Shown here one piece after another: positions 1 to 11,889 of a stretch of 64,000 bases of DNA. The DNA is from Pseudomonas taeanensis MS-3 (GTDB lineage: Bacteria > Pseudomonadota > Gammaproteobacteria > Pseudomonadales > Pseudomonadaceae). Each line of letters begins with the position of its first letter. Within the stretch, counting starts at the first letter, position 1. Below the pieces are notes generated by a model. It made no database searches and had not been told where the DNA came from. It saw nothing but the letters and a program-made list of their open reading frames with translations. A program made the translations under genes and the position numbers. The stretch is from assembly GCF_000498575.2 (NCBI RefSeq), contig NZ_AWSQ01000001.1, forward strand, positions 1,221,914-1,285,913, given 5' to 3'.

Positions 1-1469
1 CGGGCTTCAAGTTTTTTCCTGCCCAGCGTAAGCCGGTGCTCGGACAGCTGCATCACCTTGCTCGTTACAGTCAGCTGTTGCTGGTCGTGAGTGGCCCTCG
101 GGGGAGTGGCAAAACCCTTCTGCGTCAGGCACTGGTCGCCAGTACCAATAAGCAGGCGGTGCAGAGTGTCGTGATTAGCGGGCAGGGGGCCGCAGAGCCC
201 GGCGCTGTGTTGCGTCAGGTGGCGCAAGGCTTACAGGTGCAGCAGTCTGGGGTGCAAGCGATATTGGCTCAGGTCGGGCAGCTGGCGCTGACTGGGCAAG
301 AAGTCTATTTGCTGGTCGACGATGCGGAGCAGTTGAGTGAAGCCGCGTTGACCAGTCTGTTGGCGCTGGCGGCAGGCAGTGCCGAGGGTCGAGCACATGT
401 GTTCCTGTTTTCCGAGCCTGGTTTGATGCCGCGGCTGGAGTCATTGGCGGAGGGCGGGGAGTGCTTTCACGTCATCGAGTTGCAGCCCTACAGCGAAGAT
501 GAGTCGCGTGAATACCTGGCCCAGCGGCTTGAGGGTGCAGGGCGCGGGCTCGAAGTGTTTACAGCTGAGCAGCTCGCTGATATTCATGAGCAGTCCGAGG
601 CGTGGCCGGGGCTGATTAACCAAGTGGCGCGCGAAACCTTGATTGAGACCATGTTGGCTCAGCGCGGGGCGGCTAAGCGATCTTGGTTTCCACTCAGTCT
701 GCCGAAAAAGCACTTGTTGGCATTGGCTGTTGTAGGAATTGGGGTGTTTGCTGCCTGGATGATGCAGGGGCGCTCAGGTGGTGAGGTGATGTCGCCGGTG
801 GCGCAGTTGCCGCTCAAGCAGAATGTTGCGCCTACAGTGCTCGATTCGGCTTCTGAAGCGGCCGATCCGAATCCTCCTGCCATTGAGTTTGCGGGTGCTA
901 ATCAGCCTTTACCGCTACCGCTGGTTGGCGAGGCGCAGCCGGTTATTCGTGAGCCATTGGCTCAGGCAGCTGGTTTGACCGGGGCTGAGGAGGCCGACGT
1001 GGCGGGGCGTGAGAGTGCAGCCGATGTGCACGTGGATGAAAGTCCGCTGCCAGTCGCTCCTGTTACTCCTGTTGCCCCTGTGGTCAAGGCCGAGGCGCCA
1101 GTCACTGTGGTGCAGGTGCCAAAGCCTGAGCCAGTGGTGAAGCCGGCGGTGCCTTCAGCACCGTCGGTCAATGCCGCGTTGGCAGCAGACTGGTATGGGG
1201 CGCAGGCGGGGTCGCGTTATACCCTGCAAGTATTTGGTGCGCGTGCAGAGGCTAGTGCGCAAGCCTTCGTGCGTGAACAGGGAGCGGAATATCACTATTT
1301 CAAAAAGCAGCATCAAGGGCAGGCGCTCTATGTCGTGACCTATGGCAGCTTCTCTTCTCATGCTGCTGCTCAGGCGGCGCTAAAGGGCTTGCCGACCAAG
1401 TTGCAGGCCGGTAAGCCATGGCCGCGTACGTTTGCCAGCATCAAGCACGAGATTGCCCAGGCTCGCTAG
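1..1469 (+). CDS. DamX-like AAA ATPase with C-terminal SPOR domain (5' end outside window)
   Basis: The frame is open to the left window edge, so the gene is 5'-truncated; the GTG at 36 lies inside the conserved ATPase region and is unlikely to be the true start. A Walker A motif (GPRGSGKT) lies near the visible N-terminus, followed by a Walker B-like LLVDDAEQ, an ExeA/DamX-type P-loop domain. A single membrane segment (around HLLALAVVGIGVFAAWMM) follows, then a Pro/Val/Ala-rich linker and a C-terminal SPOR domain (YTLQVFGARAEASAQAF to the end). SPOR domains bind denuded septal peptidoglycan, so a cell-division role at the inner membrane is likely. In Pseudomonas this gene lies between aroB and gltB, which fits the next gene. 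A strong hairpin follows the stop codon. Confidence 0.88.
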   Translation, partial: GFKFFPAQRKPVLGQLHHLARYSQLLLVVSGPRGSGKTLLRQALVASTNKQAVQSVVISGQGAAEPGAVLRQVAQGLQVQQSGVQAILAQVGQLALTGQEVYLLVDDAEQLSEAALTSLLALAAGSAEGRAHVFLFSEPGLMPRLESLAEGGECFHVIELQPYSEDESREYLAQRLEGAGRGLEVFTAEQLADIHEQSEAWPGLINQVARETLIETMLAQRGAAKRSWFPLSLPKKHLLALAVVGIGVFAAWMMQGRSGGEVMSPVAQLPLKQNVAPTVLDSASEAADPNPPAIEFAGANQPLPLPLVGEAQPVIREPLAQAAGLTGAEEADVAGRESAADVHVDESPLPVAPVTPVAPVVKAEAPVTVVQVPKPEPVVKPAVPSAPSVNAALAADWYGAQAGSRYTLQVFGARAEASAQAFVREQGAEYHYFKKQHQGQALYVVTYGSFSSHAAAQAALKGLPTKLQAGKPWPRTFASIKHEIAQAR

Positions 1470-1490
1470 TGATGGGTGTCTGTGCGCGGT

Positions 1491-1534
1491 GACCAGAGAG
1501 TCGTTAGCACGACCCTCTGGTCAATTCCTTCGTT
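1491..1534 (+). terminator. Hairpin after the DamX-like gene
   Basis: Positions 1491-1504 pair with 1509-1522 over 14 bp with one mismatch (A1499/C1514) around a TAGC loop. A T-rich but interrupted stretch (AATTCCTTCGTTTT) follows. It lies 22 nt after the stop codon, so it probably terminates the damX-like transcript. The poor T tract leaves intrinsic termination uncertain. Confidence 0.6.
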
Positions 1535-1571
1535 TTAGCGACATAAGCTTTCAGTAGGTCGTCGCGAGGAT

Positions 1572-1600
1572 TTGTGACGGCCTAGACGGATATGTACAAT
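1572..1600 (+). promoter_or_regulatory. Candidate sigma70 promoter of gltBD
   Basis: A -35-like TTGTGA (1572-1577) and a -10-like TACAAT (1595-1600) are separated by exactly 17 bp. Transcription would start near 1607, leaving a leader of about 100 nt before the gltB ATG at 1708. The leader contains a 7-bp hairpin, GCAAAGC (1619-1625) with GCTTTGC (1630-1636), loop TGAG. The assignment rests on the sequence match only. Confidence 0.5.
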
Positions 1601-1707
1601 AACCTCCCTTTTGCCTGCGCAAAGCTGAGGCTTTGCTCTGCGCGCACGGTAAGTAACTGAATTATAAGCAATTTGCCTTGTTAAAAGGCTGCCTGGTGAG
1701 AGTCCCT

Positions 1708-4700
1708 ATGAAAGCAGGTTTGTACCATCCTGATGAGTTCAAGGATAACTGCGGCTTCGGCCTGATTGCCCATATGCAGGGCGAGGCGAGCCATCACCTG
1801 CTGCAGACCGCTATTGAAGCGCTGACATGCATGACCCACCGCGGTGGGATCAACGCCGATGGCAAGACCGGTGATGGTTGTGGTTTGTTGATCCAGAAGC
1901 CCGATGTCTTTCTGCGCGCCGTGGCTCAGGAGCATTTCTCCGTCGAACTGGCGCAACAATATGCCGTTGGCATGGTGTTCTTTAATCAGGACGCCGATAA
2001 AGCCGAGGCCGCTCGCGAGAACATGAATCGTGAGATTTTGGCTGCCGGTCTGAAACTGGTTGGCTGGCGCAAGGTGCCGATCGACACTAGCGTCCTCGGC
2101 CGCCTGGCCCTGGAGCGGCTGCCGCAGATTGAGCAAGTGTTCATCGAAGGCGATGATCTCAGCGACCAGGAGTTCGCGATCAAGCTGTTCAGCGCTCGTC
2201 GCCGCTCTTCGGTGACCAATGCGGCTGATAGCGAGCACTACATCTGCAGCTTCTCGCACAAGACCATCATCTATAAAGGCCTGATGATGCCGGCCGATTT
2301 GCAGCAGTTCTACCCCGATCTGGGTGACGAGCGCTTGCAGACGGCCATCTGCGTATTCCACCAGCGTTTCTCCACGAATACCCTGCCGAAGTGGCCACTG
2401 GCGCAGCCTTTCCGCTTTCTTGCGCATAACGGTGAGATCAATACCATCACCGGCAACCGCAACTGGGCTCAGGCCCGGCGTACCAAATTCGCCAACGACT
2501 TGATCGGGGATCTGGATGAACTGGGCCCGCTGGTCAACCGTGTAGGCTCCGACTCTTCGAGTATGGACAACATGCTTGAACTGATGGTCACCGGTGGTAT
2601 CGACCTGTTCCGCGGTGTACGCATGATCGTTCCGCCCGCCTGGCAGAATGTCGACACCATGGACGCGGACCTGCGGGCCTTCTACGAGTACAACTCCATG
2701 CACATGGAGCCGTGGGACGGTCCGGCCGGCGTGGTGCTGACCGATGGCCGCCATGCCGTCTGCCTGCTCGATCGCAACGGTCTGCGTCCGGCGCGTTGGG
2801 TGACCACCAAGAACGGTTACATCACCCTCGCCTCGGAAATCGGCGTGTGGGGCTACCAGCCAGAGGACGTGATTGCCAAGGGCCGGGTTGGTCCTGGGCA
2901 GATTCTGGCGGTGGATACCGAAACCGGTCAGGTGCTGAGCACCGATGATATCGACAACCGCCTGAAGTCGCGGCACCCCTATAAGCAGTGGCTACGCAAG
3001 AATGCTCTGCGTATTCAGGCGACCATGGAAGATAACGACCATGGTTCGGCGTTCTACGATGCCGATCAGCTCAAGCAATACATGAAGATGTACCAGGTCA
3101 CCTTCGAGGAGCGTGATCAGGTACTGCGGCCGTTGGCCGAACAGGGCCAGGAAGCTGTCGGCTCTATGGGTGACGACACGCCGATGGCGGTGCTGTCACA
3201 GCGCGTGCGTTCGCCCTATGACTACTTCCGCCAGCAGTTCGCGCAGGTCACCAACCCGCCGATCGATCCGCTGCGTGAAGCCATTGTCATGTCGCTCGAG
3301 GTCTGCCTCGGTGCCGAGCGCAATATCTTCGATGAGTCGCCGGCGCATGCCACGCGGGTCATCCTCAGCTCGCCGATCATTTCCCCGGCCAAATGGCGGA
3401 CCCTGCTGAACCTCGAAACACCTGGCTTCGAGCGGCAGATCATCGACCTCAACTACGAGGAGTCGATGGGCCTGGAAAATGCGGTGCGCAATATCGCCGA
3501 TCAGGCCGAAGAAGCCGTGCGCGGTGGCAAAGTGCTGCTGGTGCTTAGCGATCGTCACATCGCCCCGGGCAAATTGCCGGTGCATGCCGCTTTGGCTGTC
3601 GGGGCGGTGCATCACCGTCTGGTGGAAAAAGGCCTGCGCTGCGATTGCAACATCCTGGTCGAGACGGCTACTGCGCGTGATCCGCATCACTATGCCGTGC
3701 TGCTCGGTTTTGGCGCCTCGGCGGTCTATCCGTTCCTGGCGTATGAAGTGCTGGGTGATCTGATCCGTACCGGCGAAGTGCTCGGCGATCTGTATGAAGT
3801 ATTCAAGAATTATCGCAAAGGCATCACCAAGGGATTGTTGAAGATCCTCTCGAAGATGGGCATCTCCACGGCTGCCTCTTACCGCGGTGCGCAGTTGTTC
3901 GAGGCCATCGGTCTGTCCGATGAGGTGGTCGACCTGAGCTTCCGTGGCGTACCGAGCCGGATCAAGGGCGCGCGTTTCGTCGATCTCGAGGCGGAACAGA
4001 AGCTGCTGGCCAATGAAGCTTGGAGCGCCCGCAAGCCGATCCAGCAAGGTGGTCTGCTCAAGTTCGTCTACGGTGGCGAGTACCACGCCTACAATCCGGA
4101 TGTGGTCAGTACCCTGCAGGCTGCTGTACAGCAGGGCAGCTACGAGAAGTACAAGGAATACAGTGCACTGGTCGACACCCGTCCGGTATCGATGATCCGC
4201 GACCTGCTCAAGCTCAAGTTGGCCGAGCAGCCATTGAGCCTCGACCAGGTCGAGCCGATGGCGGCGATTCTCCAGCGCTTCGACTCCGCGGGTATCTCGC
4301 TCGGCGCCTTGTCGCCGGAAGCCCACGAGGCGATCGCCGAGGCAATGAACCGGCTGGGCGCGCGCTCCAACTCCGGTGAGGGCGGTGAAGACCCGGCCCG
4401 TTATGGCACCGTGCGCAGTTCGAAGATCAAGCAGGTGGCAACTGGTCGTTTCGGTGTGACGCCGGAGTACCTGGTCAACGCCGAAGTGCTGCAGATCAAG
4501 GTGGCCCAAGGCGCCAAGCCCGGTGAGGGCGGGCAGTTACCGGGAGGCAAGGTCAATGGTCTGATCGCCAAGCTGCGCTACGCGGTGCCGGGCGTGACCC
4601 TGATCTCGCCGCCGCCGCACCATGACATCTATTCGATCGAGGATCTTGCGCAGCTGATCTATGACCTCAAGCAGGTCAATCCGGCGGCGCTGGTCTCGGT

Positions 4701-6156
4701 CAAGCTGGTTTCGGAAGCCGGTGTCGGCACTATCGCCGCCGGTGTGGCCAAAGCCTATGCCGACCTGATCACCATCTCCGGTTACGACGGTGGCACTGGC
4801 GCTTCGCCGTTGAGTTCGATCAAATACGCCGGTGCGCCGTGGGAACTGGGCCTGGCCGAGACCCACCAGACCCTGCGTGGCAACGATTTGCGCGGCAAGG
4901 TACGGGTGCAGACCGACGGTGGTTTGAAGACCGGCCTCGACGTGATCAAGGCCGCCATCCTCGGTGCCGAGAGCTTCGGTTTCGGTACCGCGCCGATGAT
5001 TGCCCTGGGCTGCAAATACCTGCGCATCTGCCACTTGAACAACTGCGCCACCGGTGTCGCCACGCAGAATGAAAAACTGCGTAAGGACCACTACATCGGC
5101 ACGGTCGACATGGTGGTGAACTTCTTCACCTACGTCGCCGAAGAGACCCGTGAGTGGCTGGCCAAACTCGGCGTGAGCAGTCTCGGCGAGTTGATCGGGC
5201 GTACCGACCTGCTCGAAGTATTGCCGGGCGAAACCGCCAAGCAGAACCAGCTGGATCTCAGTCCGCTGCTGGGCAGCGAGCATATTCCGGCCGACAAGCC
5301 GCAGTTCTGTGAAGTTGAGAAGAACCCGCCGTTCGACCAGGGCCTGTTGGCCGAGAAAATGGTCGAGTTGGCCAAGCCGGCAATCGATGCAGCCAGTGGT
5401 GGCGAATTCGCCCTGGATATTTGCAACTGCGACCGCTCCATCGGCGCGCGGGTGTCCGGCGAAATTGCCCGTGTGCATGGCAACAAAGGCATGGCCAAGG
5501 CGCCGATCACCTTCCGCTTCAAGGGCAGTGCCGGGCAGAGCTTTGGTGTGTGGAACGCCGGTGGCCTGAACCTGTATCTGGATGGCGACGCCAACGACTA
5601 TGTGGGCAAAGGCATGGCCGGTGGCAAGCTGGTCATCGTGCCGCCAGCCGGCAGCCCGTTCAAGACCCAGGACAGCGCCATCATCGGCAACACCTGCCTG
5701 TATGGCGCCACCGGCGGCAGACTGTTTGCCGCGGGTACCGCCGGTGAGCGCTTTGCTGTACGTAACTCCGGTGCGCATACTGTGGTCGAAGGGACTGGCG
5801 ACCATTGCTGCGAATACATGACCGGCGGCTTCGTCTGCGTGCTGGGTAAGACCGGCTACAACTTCGGCTCGGGCATGACCGGTGGCTTCGCTTACGTGCT
5901 CGACCAGGACAACAGTTTCGTTGACCGGGTCAACCACGAGTTGGTGGAGATCCAGCGCATCAGCGGCGAGGCCATGGAGTCTTATCGCAGCCACTTGCAG
6001 CGTGTGCTTGCCGAGTACGTACAGGAGACGTCCAGCGAATGGGGGCAAAACCTCCTGGAAAACCTGGACGACTACCTGCGTAAATTCTGGTTGGTCAAAC
6101 CCAAGGCCGCGAGCCTGAAGTCGCTGCTCTCCAGCACCCGTGCCAACCCGCAATAA
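1708..6156 (+). CDS. gltB: Glutamate synthase (NADPH) large subunit
   Basis: The alpha subunit of GOGAT makes two glutamates from glutamine and 2-oxoglutarate, with electrons from the GltD subunit. I chose the ATG at 1708 over the upstream TTG at 1678 because the family begins [11 protein letters not shown] and this gives 1482 residues, the usual length. The N-terminal class II glutaminase domain carries the [11 protein letters not shown] motif; Cys15 would be the nucleophile exposed after propeptide removal. The central and FMN-binding synthase domains follow, with the 3Fe-4S cluster cysteines at about C1102, C1108 and C1113 ([12 protein letters not shown]). The Gly-rich GXGXG beta-helix domain is C-terminal. 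gltD follows 33 nt downstream, so the pair is an operon. Confidence 0.98.
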   Translation: MKAGLYHPDEFKDNCGFGLIAHMQGEASHHLLQTAIEALTCMTHRGGINADGKTGDGCGLLIQKPDVFLRAVAQEHFSVELAQQYAVGMVFFNQDADKAEAARENMNREILAAGLKLVGWRKVPIDTSVLGRLALERLPQIEQVFIEGDDLSDQEFAIKLFSARRRSSVTNAADSEHYICSFSHKTIIYKGLMMPADLQQFYPDLGDERLQTAICVFHQRFSTNTLPKWPLAQPFRFLAHNGEINTITGNRNWAQARRTKFANDLIGDLDELGPLVNRVGSDSSSMDNMLELMVTGGIDLFRGVRMIVPPAWQNVDTMDADLRAFYEYNSMHMEPWDGPAGVVLTDGRHAVCLLDRNGLRPARWVTTKNGYITLASEIGVWGYQPEDVIAKGRVGPGQILAVDTETGQVLSTDDIDNRLKSRHPYKQWLRKNALRIQATMEDNDHGSAFYDADQLKQYMKMYQVTFEERDQVLRPLAEQGQEAVGSMGDDTPMAVLSQRVRSPYDYFRQQFAQVTNPPIDPLREAIVMSLEVCLGAERNIFDESPAHATRVILSSPIISPAKWRTLLNLETPGFERQIIDLNYEESMGLENAVRNIADQAEEAVRGGKVLLVLSDRHIAPGKLPVHAALAVGAVHHRLVEKGLRCDCNILVETATARDPHHYAVLLGFGASAVYPFLAYEVLGDLIRTGEVLGDLYEVFKNYRKGITKGLLKILSKMGISTAASYRGAQLFEAIGLSDEVVDLSFRGVPSRIKGARFVDLEAEQKLLANEAWSARKPIQQGGLLKFVYGGEYHAYNPDVVSTLQAAVQQGSYEKYKEYSALVDTRPVSMIRDLLKLKLAEQPLSLDQVEPMAAILQRFDSAGISLGALSPEAHEAIAEAMNRLGARSNSGEGGEDPARYGTVRSSKIKQVATGRFGVTPEYLVNAEVLQIKVAQGAKPGEGGQLPGGKVNGLIAKLRYAVPGVTLISPPPHHDIYSIEDLAQLIYDLKQVNPAALVSVKLVSEAGVGTIAAGVAKAYADLITISGYDGGTGASPLSSIKYAGAPWELGLAETHQTLRGNDLRGKVRVQTDGGLKTGLDVIKAAILGAESFGFGTAPMIALGCKYLRICHLNNCATGVATQNEKLRKDHYIGTVDMVVNFFTYVAEETREWLAKLGVSSLGELIGRTDLLEVLPGETAKQNQLDLSPLLGSEHIPADKPQFCEVEKNPPFDQGLLAEKMVELAKPAIDAASGGEFALDICNCDRSIGARVSGEIARVHGNKGMAKAPITFRFKGSAGQSFGVWNAGGLNLYLDGDANDYVGKGMAGGKLVIVPPAGSPFKTQDSAIIGNTCLYGATGGRLFAAGTAGERFAVRNSGAHTVVEGTGDHCCEYMTGGFVCVLGKTGYNFGSGMTGGFAYVLDQDNSFVDRVNHELVEIQRISGEAMESYRSHLQRVLAEYVQETSSEWGQNLLENLDDYLRKFWLVKPKAASLKSLLSSTRANPQ

Positions 6157-6180
6157 TGCGCGCCTGCAGTAGTTTGATGA

Positions 6181-7691
<1,511 letters not shown>

Positions 7692-7816
7692 CAGCGAGAC
7701 CAACCGGGACAAATCGTCGCGGTGGATGAAAGGCACGGCACTCGCCGTGCCTTTTGCCGTGCGCTCTGCGAAAATGCCCCCACTTTTTGCTGACTGAATT
7801 CTCAGGAACACTGCCC

Positions 7817-8884
7817 ATGACCGCCCTGAAGAACGATCGCTTCCTGCGTGCCCTGCTCAAGCAACCCGTCGACGTCACCCCGGTGTGGATGATGCGTCAG
7901 GCCGGTCGCTACCTGCCGGAGTACCGCGCCAGCCGGGCCAAGGCCGGTGATTTCATGAGCCTGATGATGAACCCCGAGTTCGCCTGCGAGGTGACCCTGC
8001 AGCCACTGGATCGTTATCCACAGTTGGATGCGGCGATCCTCTTCTCCGATATCCTCACAATTCCCCATGCCATGGGCCAGGGCCTGTACTTCGAGACCGG
8101 CGAAGGGCCGCGCTTCAAGAAGGTGATCAGCAGCCTGGCCGATATCGAGGCGCTGCCGATCCCCGATCCGCAGCAGGACCTGGGTTATGTGATGGACGCG
8201 GTGCGCACCATTCGTCGCGAGCTGAATGGCCGGGTGCCGCTGATCGGTTTTTCCGGCAGCCCCTGGACCCTGGCCACCTATATGGTCGAGGGCGGTTCCT
8301 CCAAGGACTTCCGCAAGTCCAAGGCCATGCTTTACGACAACCCGCAGGCCATGCACTTGCTGCTCGACAAGCTGGCGCAGTCGGTCATCAGCTACCTCAA
8401 TGGGCAGATCGAGGCCGGTGCGCAAGCCGTGCAGATCTTCGATACCTGGGGCGGTAACCTGTCGTCGGCGGCCTACCAGGAATTCTCCCTGGCCTACATG
8501 CAGAAGATCGTCGACGGGTTGATCCGCGAGCGTGACGGGCGCAAGGTGCCGGTGATCCTGTTCACCAAGAACGGCGGCCTGTGGCTGGAGTCGATGGCCG
8601 CCACCGGCGCCGATGCCCTGGGCCTGGACTGGAGCTGCGACATCGGCGAGGCGCGCCGGCGGGTCGGTGAGCAGGTCAGCCTGCAAGGCAACATGGACCC
8701 CACGGTGCTCTACGCCAAGCCGGCGGCCATCCGCGCCGAAGTCGCGCGCATCCTGGCCAGCTACGGCCAGGGTAACGGCCATGTGTTCAATCTCGGCCAT
8801 GGCATTACCCCGGAGGTCGACCCGGCGCATGCCGCTGCCTTCCTCGAGGCGGTGCACGAACTGTCGACTGCCTATCACGCCTGA
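7817..8884 (+). CDS. hemE: Uroporphyrinogen decarboxylase
   Basis: Decarboxylates the four acetate side chains of uroporphyrinogen III to give coproporphyrinogen III in haem synthesis; cytoplasmic and cofactor-free. The ATG at 7817 gives 355 residues, the family length; an in-frame extension to 7754 has no support. The signature [16 protein letters not shown] is near the N-terminus, the catalytic-Asp segment [14 protein letters not shown] follows, and [17 protein letters not shown] is the second family signature. It is separated from gltD by the repeat, so it probably has its own promoter. A 9-bp hairpin lies just after the stop. Confidence 0.98.
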   Translation: MTALKNDRFLRALLKQPVDVTPVWMMRQAGRYLPEYRASRAKAGDFMSLMMNPEFACEVTLQPLDRYPQLDAAILFSDILTIPHAMGQGLYFETGEGPRFKKVISSLADIEALPIPDPQQDLGYVMDAVRTIRRELNGRVPLIGFSGSPWTLATYMVEGGSSKDFRKSKAMLYDNPQAMHLLLDKLAQSVISYLNGQIEAGAQAVQIFDTWGGNLSSAAYQEFSLAYMQKIVDGLIRERDGRKVPVILFTKNGGLWLESMAATGADALGLDWSCDIGEARRRVGEQVSLQGNMDPTVLYAKPAAIRAEVARILASYGQGNGHVFNLGHGITPEVDPAHAAAFLEAVHELSTAYHA

Positions 8885-8903
8885 GCCGGCGCACTGGGGT
8901 AAA

Positions 8904-8933
8904 CAGGGTCGCCGCTGCGGCCCTGCTTATTTC
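8904..8933. terminator. Bidirectional terminator-like hairpin between hemE and the beta-lactamase-fold gene
   Basis: CAGGGTCGC (8904-8912) pairs with GCGGCCCTG (8917-8925) around a CGCT loop: nine pairs including one G-T. The plus strand continues CTTATTTC and the minus strand continues TTTACC. It sits between two convergent genes, so it could end both transcripts. Confidence 0.5.
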
Positions 8934-10183
8934 TGGCCGATAGCCGGCAAGCTGGCGCTGCGCTGCATATCCAGCGCGCCGGCCATGCGCAGCAACAGCG
9001 TGTGGCCGACGTCGTTGTCCCAGTTGAAGCTGTTCTGCAGCACCACCACGGCGGTATTGTGTCGGCTGTCCAGGCCCAGATAGCTGGAGTAGCCGGCGAC
9101 CAGACCGACCTGATAGGTGATGGTCTGGGCGCCGAGGTCATCGGCAATCCAGGCCACTGCGGCTGCTTCTTTCTGGCGCTTGACCCGTACCTGCAAAGTG
9201 TCCTGCAGGGCCGCATCCATCTTGGCATCAGCGCTGCCGTACAGATGCGCCGCCGCGTAACTGAGCAGGTCATCGGCATTCGAATAGAGTGCGGCCGTGC
9301 CATGCAGGATGTCGGTGAACTGCCAGTCGGGCACCGGCTGCCCGCGGCGAATGAACTTGGGTTGGTCGCCGGCATGGCCACGCGCCCGCTGGGGGTAGCC
9401 CGGCAGGTGCTGCGCCAGATAGTCGGTGTTGCTCAAGCCGAGCGGTGCGGCGACCCTGGCCTGCAGCAGTTCATCGATTTTCTCGCCGCTGTGCAACTCC
9501 AGTACATGGCTGAGCAGACCATAACCGATGTTCGAGTACTGCGGCTCGAGCCGCTCGGGGCGTTCGAAGTCGGCCAGGTAGTCGAGCAGGTAGCGGCGAT
9601 CAAAGTGCCGGTAAAAGCTGTTGCCGGTGAACAGGTATTCGATGAAGTAGCGTAGCGTCTGTGGGGTCATGGGCTGACGCGGCAGGCCCGAGGTGTGGGT
9701 GGCCAGCTGCAGCAGGGTGATCTGCTTGGCGTCGTCACTGAGTGCGCTGCCGGCGGGCAGCAGCTGTTCGAGGGTGTCGCCCCAGCGCAGCGTGCCGTCC
9801 TGCACCAGCAAGGCGGCGATGTCGCCGACAAAACCTTTACTCAGTGAGCCGACGGCGAACAAGGTACTGCCGTCCGGCTTGCTGCCAGTGAGTTGGTCGG
9901 TCACGCCGTAACCGAAGAAGTGTTTCTTTCCATCGGCGTCGAGTACGCCGATCACGATGCCAGGGGTATGCCGCGAGTCGATCAGCGGTTGGGCCAGGGC
10001 GTCGATCTCGGCCTGCAGGTCACCGCTACGGGCCAGGCGCTGCGCCTGCTGGTCAGTAGGGTCGACCTGCAGGCGCGACAGGGTACCGCAGGCCGACAGC
10101 GCCGACAGCGCCAGCAGAGTCAGAGCATAAACCAGGACTTTGCCTAACCAGCGCGGATGCAACGCGGGACTACTGGAGCACAC
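8927..10183 (-). CDS. Beta-lactamase-fold (class C-like) serine hydrolase, predicted lipoprotein
   Basis: The protein has about 418 residues. The N-terminus has a hydrophobic signal with a lipobox (LSAC), so it is probably a lipid-anchored envelope protein. Penicillin-binding/beta-lactamase family motifs are present: the nucleophile motif SLSK (AVGSLSKGF), the YSN motif (PQYSNIGYGLL) and an HTSGLP segment. This family (COG1680) includes AmpC, D-aminopeptidases and esterases, so the substrate cannot be assigned. The start is a GTG at 10183; a shorter start is possible. It is convergent with hemE and lies 40 nt after the small lipoprotein gene on the same strand. Confidence 0.82.
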   Translation of the reverse strand: MCSSSPALHPRWLGKVLVYALTLLALSALSACGTLSRLQVDPTDQQAQRLARSGDLQAEIDALAQPLIDSRHTPGIVIGVLDADGKKHFFGYGVTDQLTGSKPDGSTLFAVGSLSKGFVGDIAALLVQDGTLRWGDTLEQLLPAGSALSDDAKQITLLQLATHTSGLPRQPMTPQTLRYFIEYLFTGNSFYRHFDRRYLLDYLADFERPERLEPQYSNIGYGLLSHVLELHSGEKIDELLQARVAAPLGLSNTDYLAQHLPGYPQRARGHAGDQPKFIRRGQPVPDWQFTDILHGTAALYSNADDLLSYAAAHLYGSADAKMDAALQDTLQVRVKRQKEAAAVAWIADDLGAQTITYQVGLVAGYSSYLGLDSRHNTAVVVLQNSFNWDNDVGHTLLLRMAGALDMQRSASLPAIGQK

Positions 10184-10223
10184 GGCGATACCTAGGGTTG
10201 CTGAAAGGGCGGCACGGCGGCGC

Positions 10224-10616
10224 TTAAGGCTGGCCCAGGCTCTGGGCTTGCAGTTCCTGGAGGATGTCGTTGCGCAGGTTGTCGACCCAGCGGTTGTAGT
10301 TGCGGTGGATCTTGCCGTCCTGCTGATCGAGGCCCCAGCTGTCGCGGTATTGGATGGCGAACTGGCTGGCGCTGTAAGGGATGCTGATTTCTGCGTGATG
10401 GCGACCGCGTTGGGTGATTTCTGCCAGAATGTCGATCGGGCTGACGCGTTGCACCAGCCACTCGCGTTTGTTCAGGGCGCGGACAATGGCCTGCTGCATG
10501 TCGGCGCTGCTGCGCACGCTGGAGCCGGGGACTGTTTGCTGAATGTTTTCGATGGGCTTGCTGGTGCAGCCAACCAGGGCGCTCAGGGTGAGGGACAGCA
10601 GGAGTGCACGGAGCAT
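10224..10616 (-). CDS. Small predicted lipoprotein, unknown function
   Basis: A 130-residue protein with a lipoprotein signal (MLRALLLSLTLSALVGC), lipobox LVGC, cleaved before Cys17. The mature part contains RALNKREWLVQRVSP and an ISIPYSASQFAIQY segment, as in small Pseudomonas lipoproteins of unknown role. It begins 37 nt after the last ketosynthase of the pigment locus on the same strand, with an AGGAAA-type ribosome site, so it could be the last gene of that transcript. I do not recognise a function. Confidence 0.75.
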   Translation of the reverse strand: MLRALLLSLTLSALVGCTSKPIENIQQTVPGSSVRSSADMQQAIVRALNKREWLVQRVSPIDILAEITQRGRHHAEISIPYSASQFAIQYRDSWGLDQQDGKIHRNYNRWVDNLRNDILQELQAQSLGQP

Positions 10617-10653
10617 GGGGGAGTTTCCTTTCTCGGGTGGATAGACGGTGGTT

Positions 10654-11889
10654 TCACTGCCAGCGGCGGAAGATCAGCGAGGTGTTGACCCCACCGAAGG
10701 CGAAGTTGTTGTTCATCACGTACTGGTTGCTCATCGAGCGAAACTCGCCGCGCAGGTAGTCCAGTTCGGCGCAGGCCGGGTCGACTTGGTCCAGGTTGAG
10801 GGTATGCACGTACTGGTCGCGGTTCATCATCTCGATGCTGAACCAAGACTCCAGCGCACCGCAGGCGCCCAGGGTGTGGCCGAAGAAGCTCTTCTGCGAG
10901 CTGATCGGCATGCGCGCACCGAACAGGTTGCTGGTGGCCAGGGTCTCGGCGACATCGCCTTGCTCGGTGGCGGTGCCGTGACCGTTGACATAGCCGATGG
11001 CGGCGGGCGCCAGCTCGGCGTCCTCCAGGGCCAGCTGCATGGCGCGGCGCATGGTCGTGTGTTCCGGCTTGGTGGTGTGCTGGCCGTCGGCGTTGCTGCC
11101 GAAACCGACGATCTCGGCGTGGATGGTCGCCCCGCGCGCCAGGGCGTGCTCGAGCTCTTCCAGCACCAGGATGCCGGCGCCTTCGCCGATCACCAGGCCG
11201 TCGCGGCCGCTGTCGTAGGGCCGTGGTGACGACTGCGGGGTGTCGTTCTTCAGGCTGGTGGCGTACAGGGCGTCGAATACCATGGCCTCGGTCGGGCACA
11301 GCTCCTCGGCGCCACCGGCGAGCATCAGCGGCAGGCGGCCGAACTTGATTGCCTCGTAGGCGTAGCCGATGCCCTGGCTGCCGCTGGTGCAGGCGCTGGA
11401 GGTGGGGATCAGGCGGCCGGTGAGGCCGAAGAAGATGCTGATATTCGCCGCCGTGGTGTGCGGCATCATGCGCACGTAGGAGTTGGCGTTGAGGCCATCG
11501 GCCACCGAATTGAGCAGCATGTTGCCGAATGCCTTGATCTCGTCGGTGCTGCCGGTGGACGAGCCGCAGGCCACGCCCATGCGCCCATCGCGGATCGATG
11601 CGTCGCCGAGCAGACCGGCATCGGCCAGCGCGCGTTCGGCGGCGTAGACCGCCAGCTTGGACACCCGGCCCATGCTGCGCAGCTGCTTGCGGGTCCAGTG
11701 CTTGGGCACCGCGAAGTCGTCGATCGGCCCGCCCAGGCGGGTATTCAGCTCGGCGAAGCGATCCCATTCGTGCATGTAGCGGATACCGCTGCGATTGCTG
11801 CGAAAAGCCGACTCGATGCTCGGCCAGTCGTTGCCCAGCGAGGTGATGCCGGCCATGCCGGTGACTACTACGCGTTTGACGCCACTCAT
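10654..11889 (-). CDS. Beta-ketoacyl-ACP synthase (FabF/ApeR-like) of the aryl-polyene locus
   Basis: Condensing enzyme that extends an ACP-bound chain with malonyl-ACP. The 411-residue protein has an intact Cys-His-His triad: Cys167 (SSACTSG), His304 (NGHGTATEQGD) and His338 (KSFFGHTLG). I chose the ATG at 11889 because it overlaps the ketoreductase stop as TGATG; an ATG six bases upstream is also possible. By position it corresponds to ApeR of characterised APE clusters. It is the last ketosynthase gene of the locus. Confidence 0.93.
   Translation of the reverse strand: MSGVKRVVVTGMAGITSLGNDWPSIESAFRSNRSGIRYMHEWDRFAELNTRLGGPIDDFAVPKHWTRKQLRSMGRVSKLAVYAAERALADAGLLGDASIRDGRMGVACGSSTGSTDEIKAFGNMLLNSVADGLNANSYVRMMPHTTAANISIFFGLTGRLIPTSSACTSGSQGIGYAYEAIKFGRLPLMLAGGAEELCPTEAMVFDALYATSLKNDTPQSSPRPYDSGRDGLVIGEGAGILVLEELEHALARGATIHAEIVGFGSNADGQHTTKPEHTTMRRAMQLALEDAELAPAAIGYVNGHGTATEQGDVAETLATSNLFGARMPISSQKSFFGHTLGACGALESWFSIEMMNRDQYVHTLNLDQVDPACAELDYLRGEFRSMSNQYVMNNNFAFGGVNTSLIFRRWQ

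Noticed and set aside
1678..1707. Upstream TTG start for gltB
   Set aside because: The extra ten residues are not part of the family N-terminus, and cleavage before the catalytic Cys fits the ATG at 1708.
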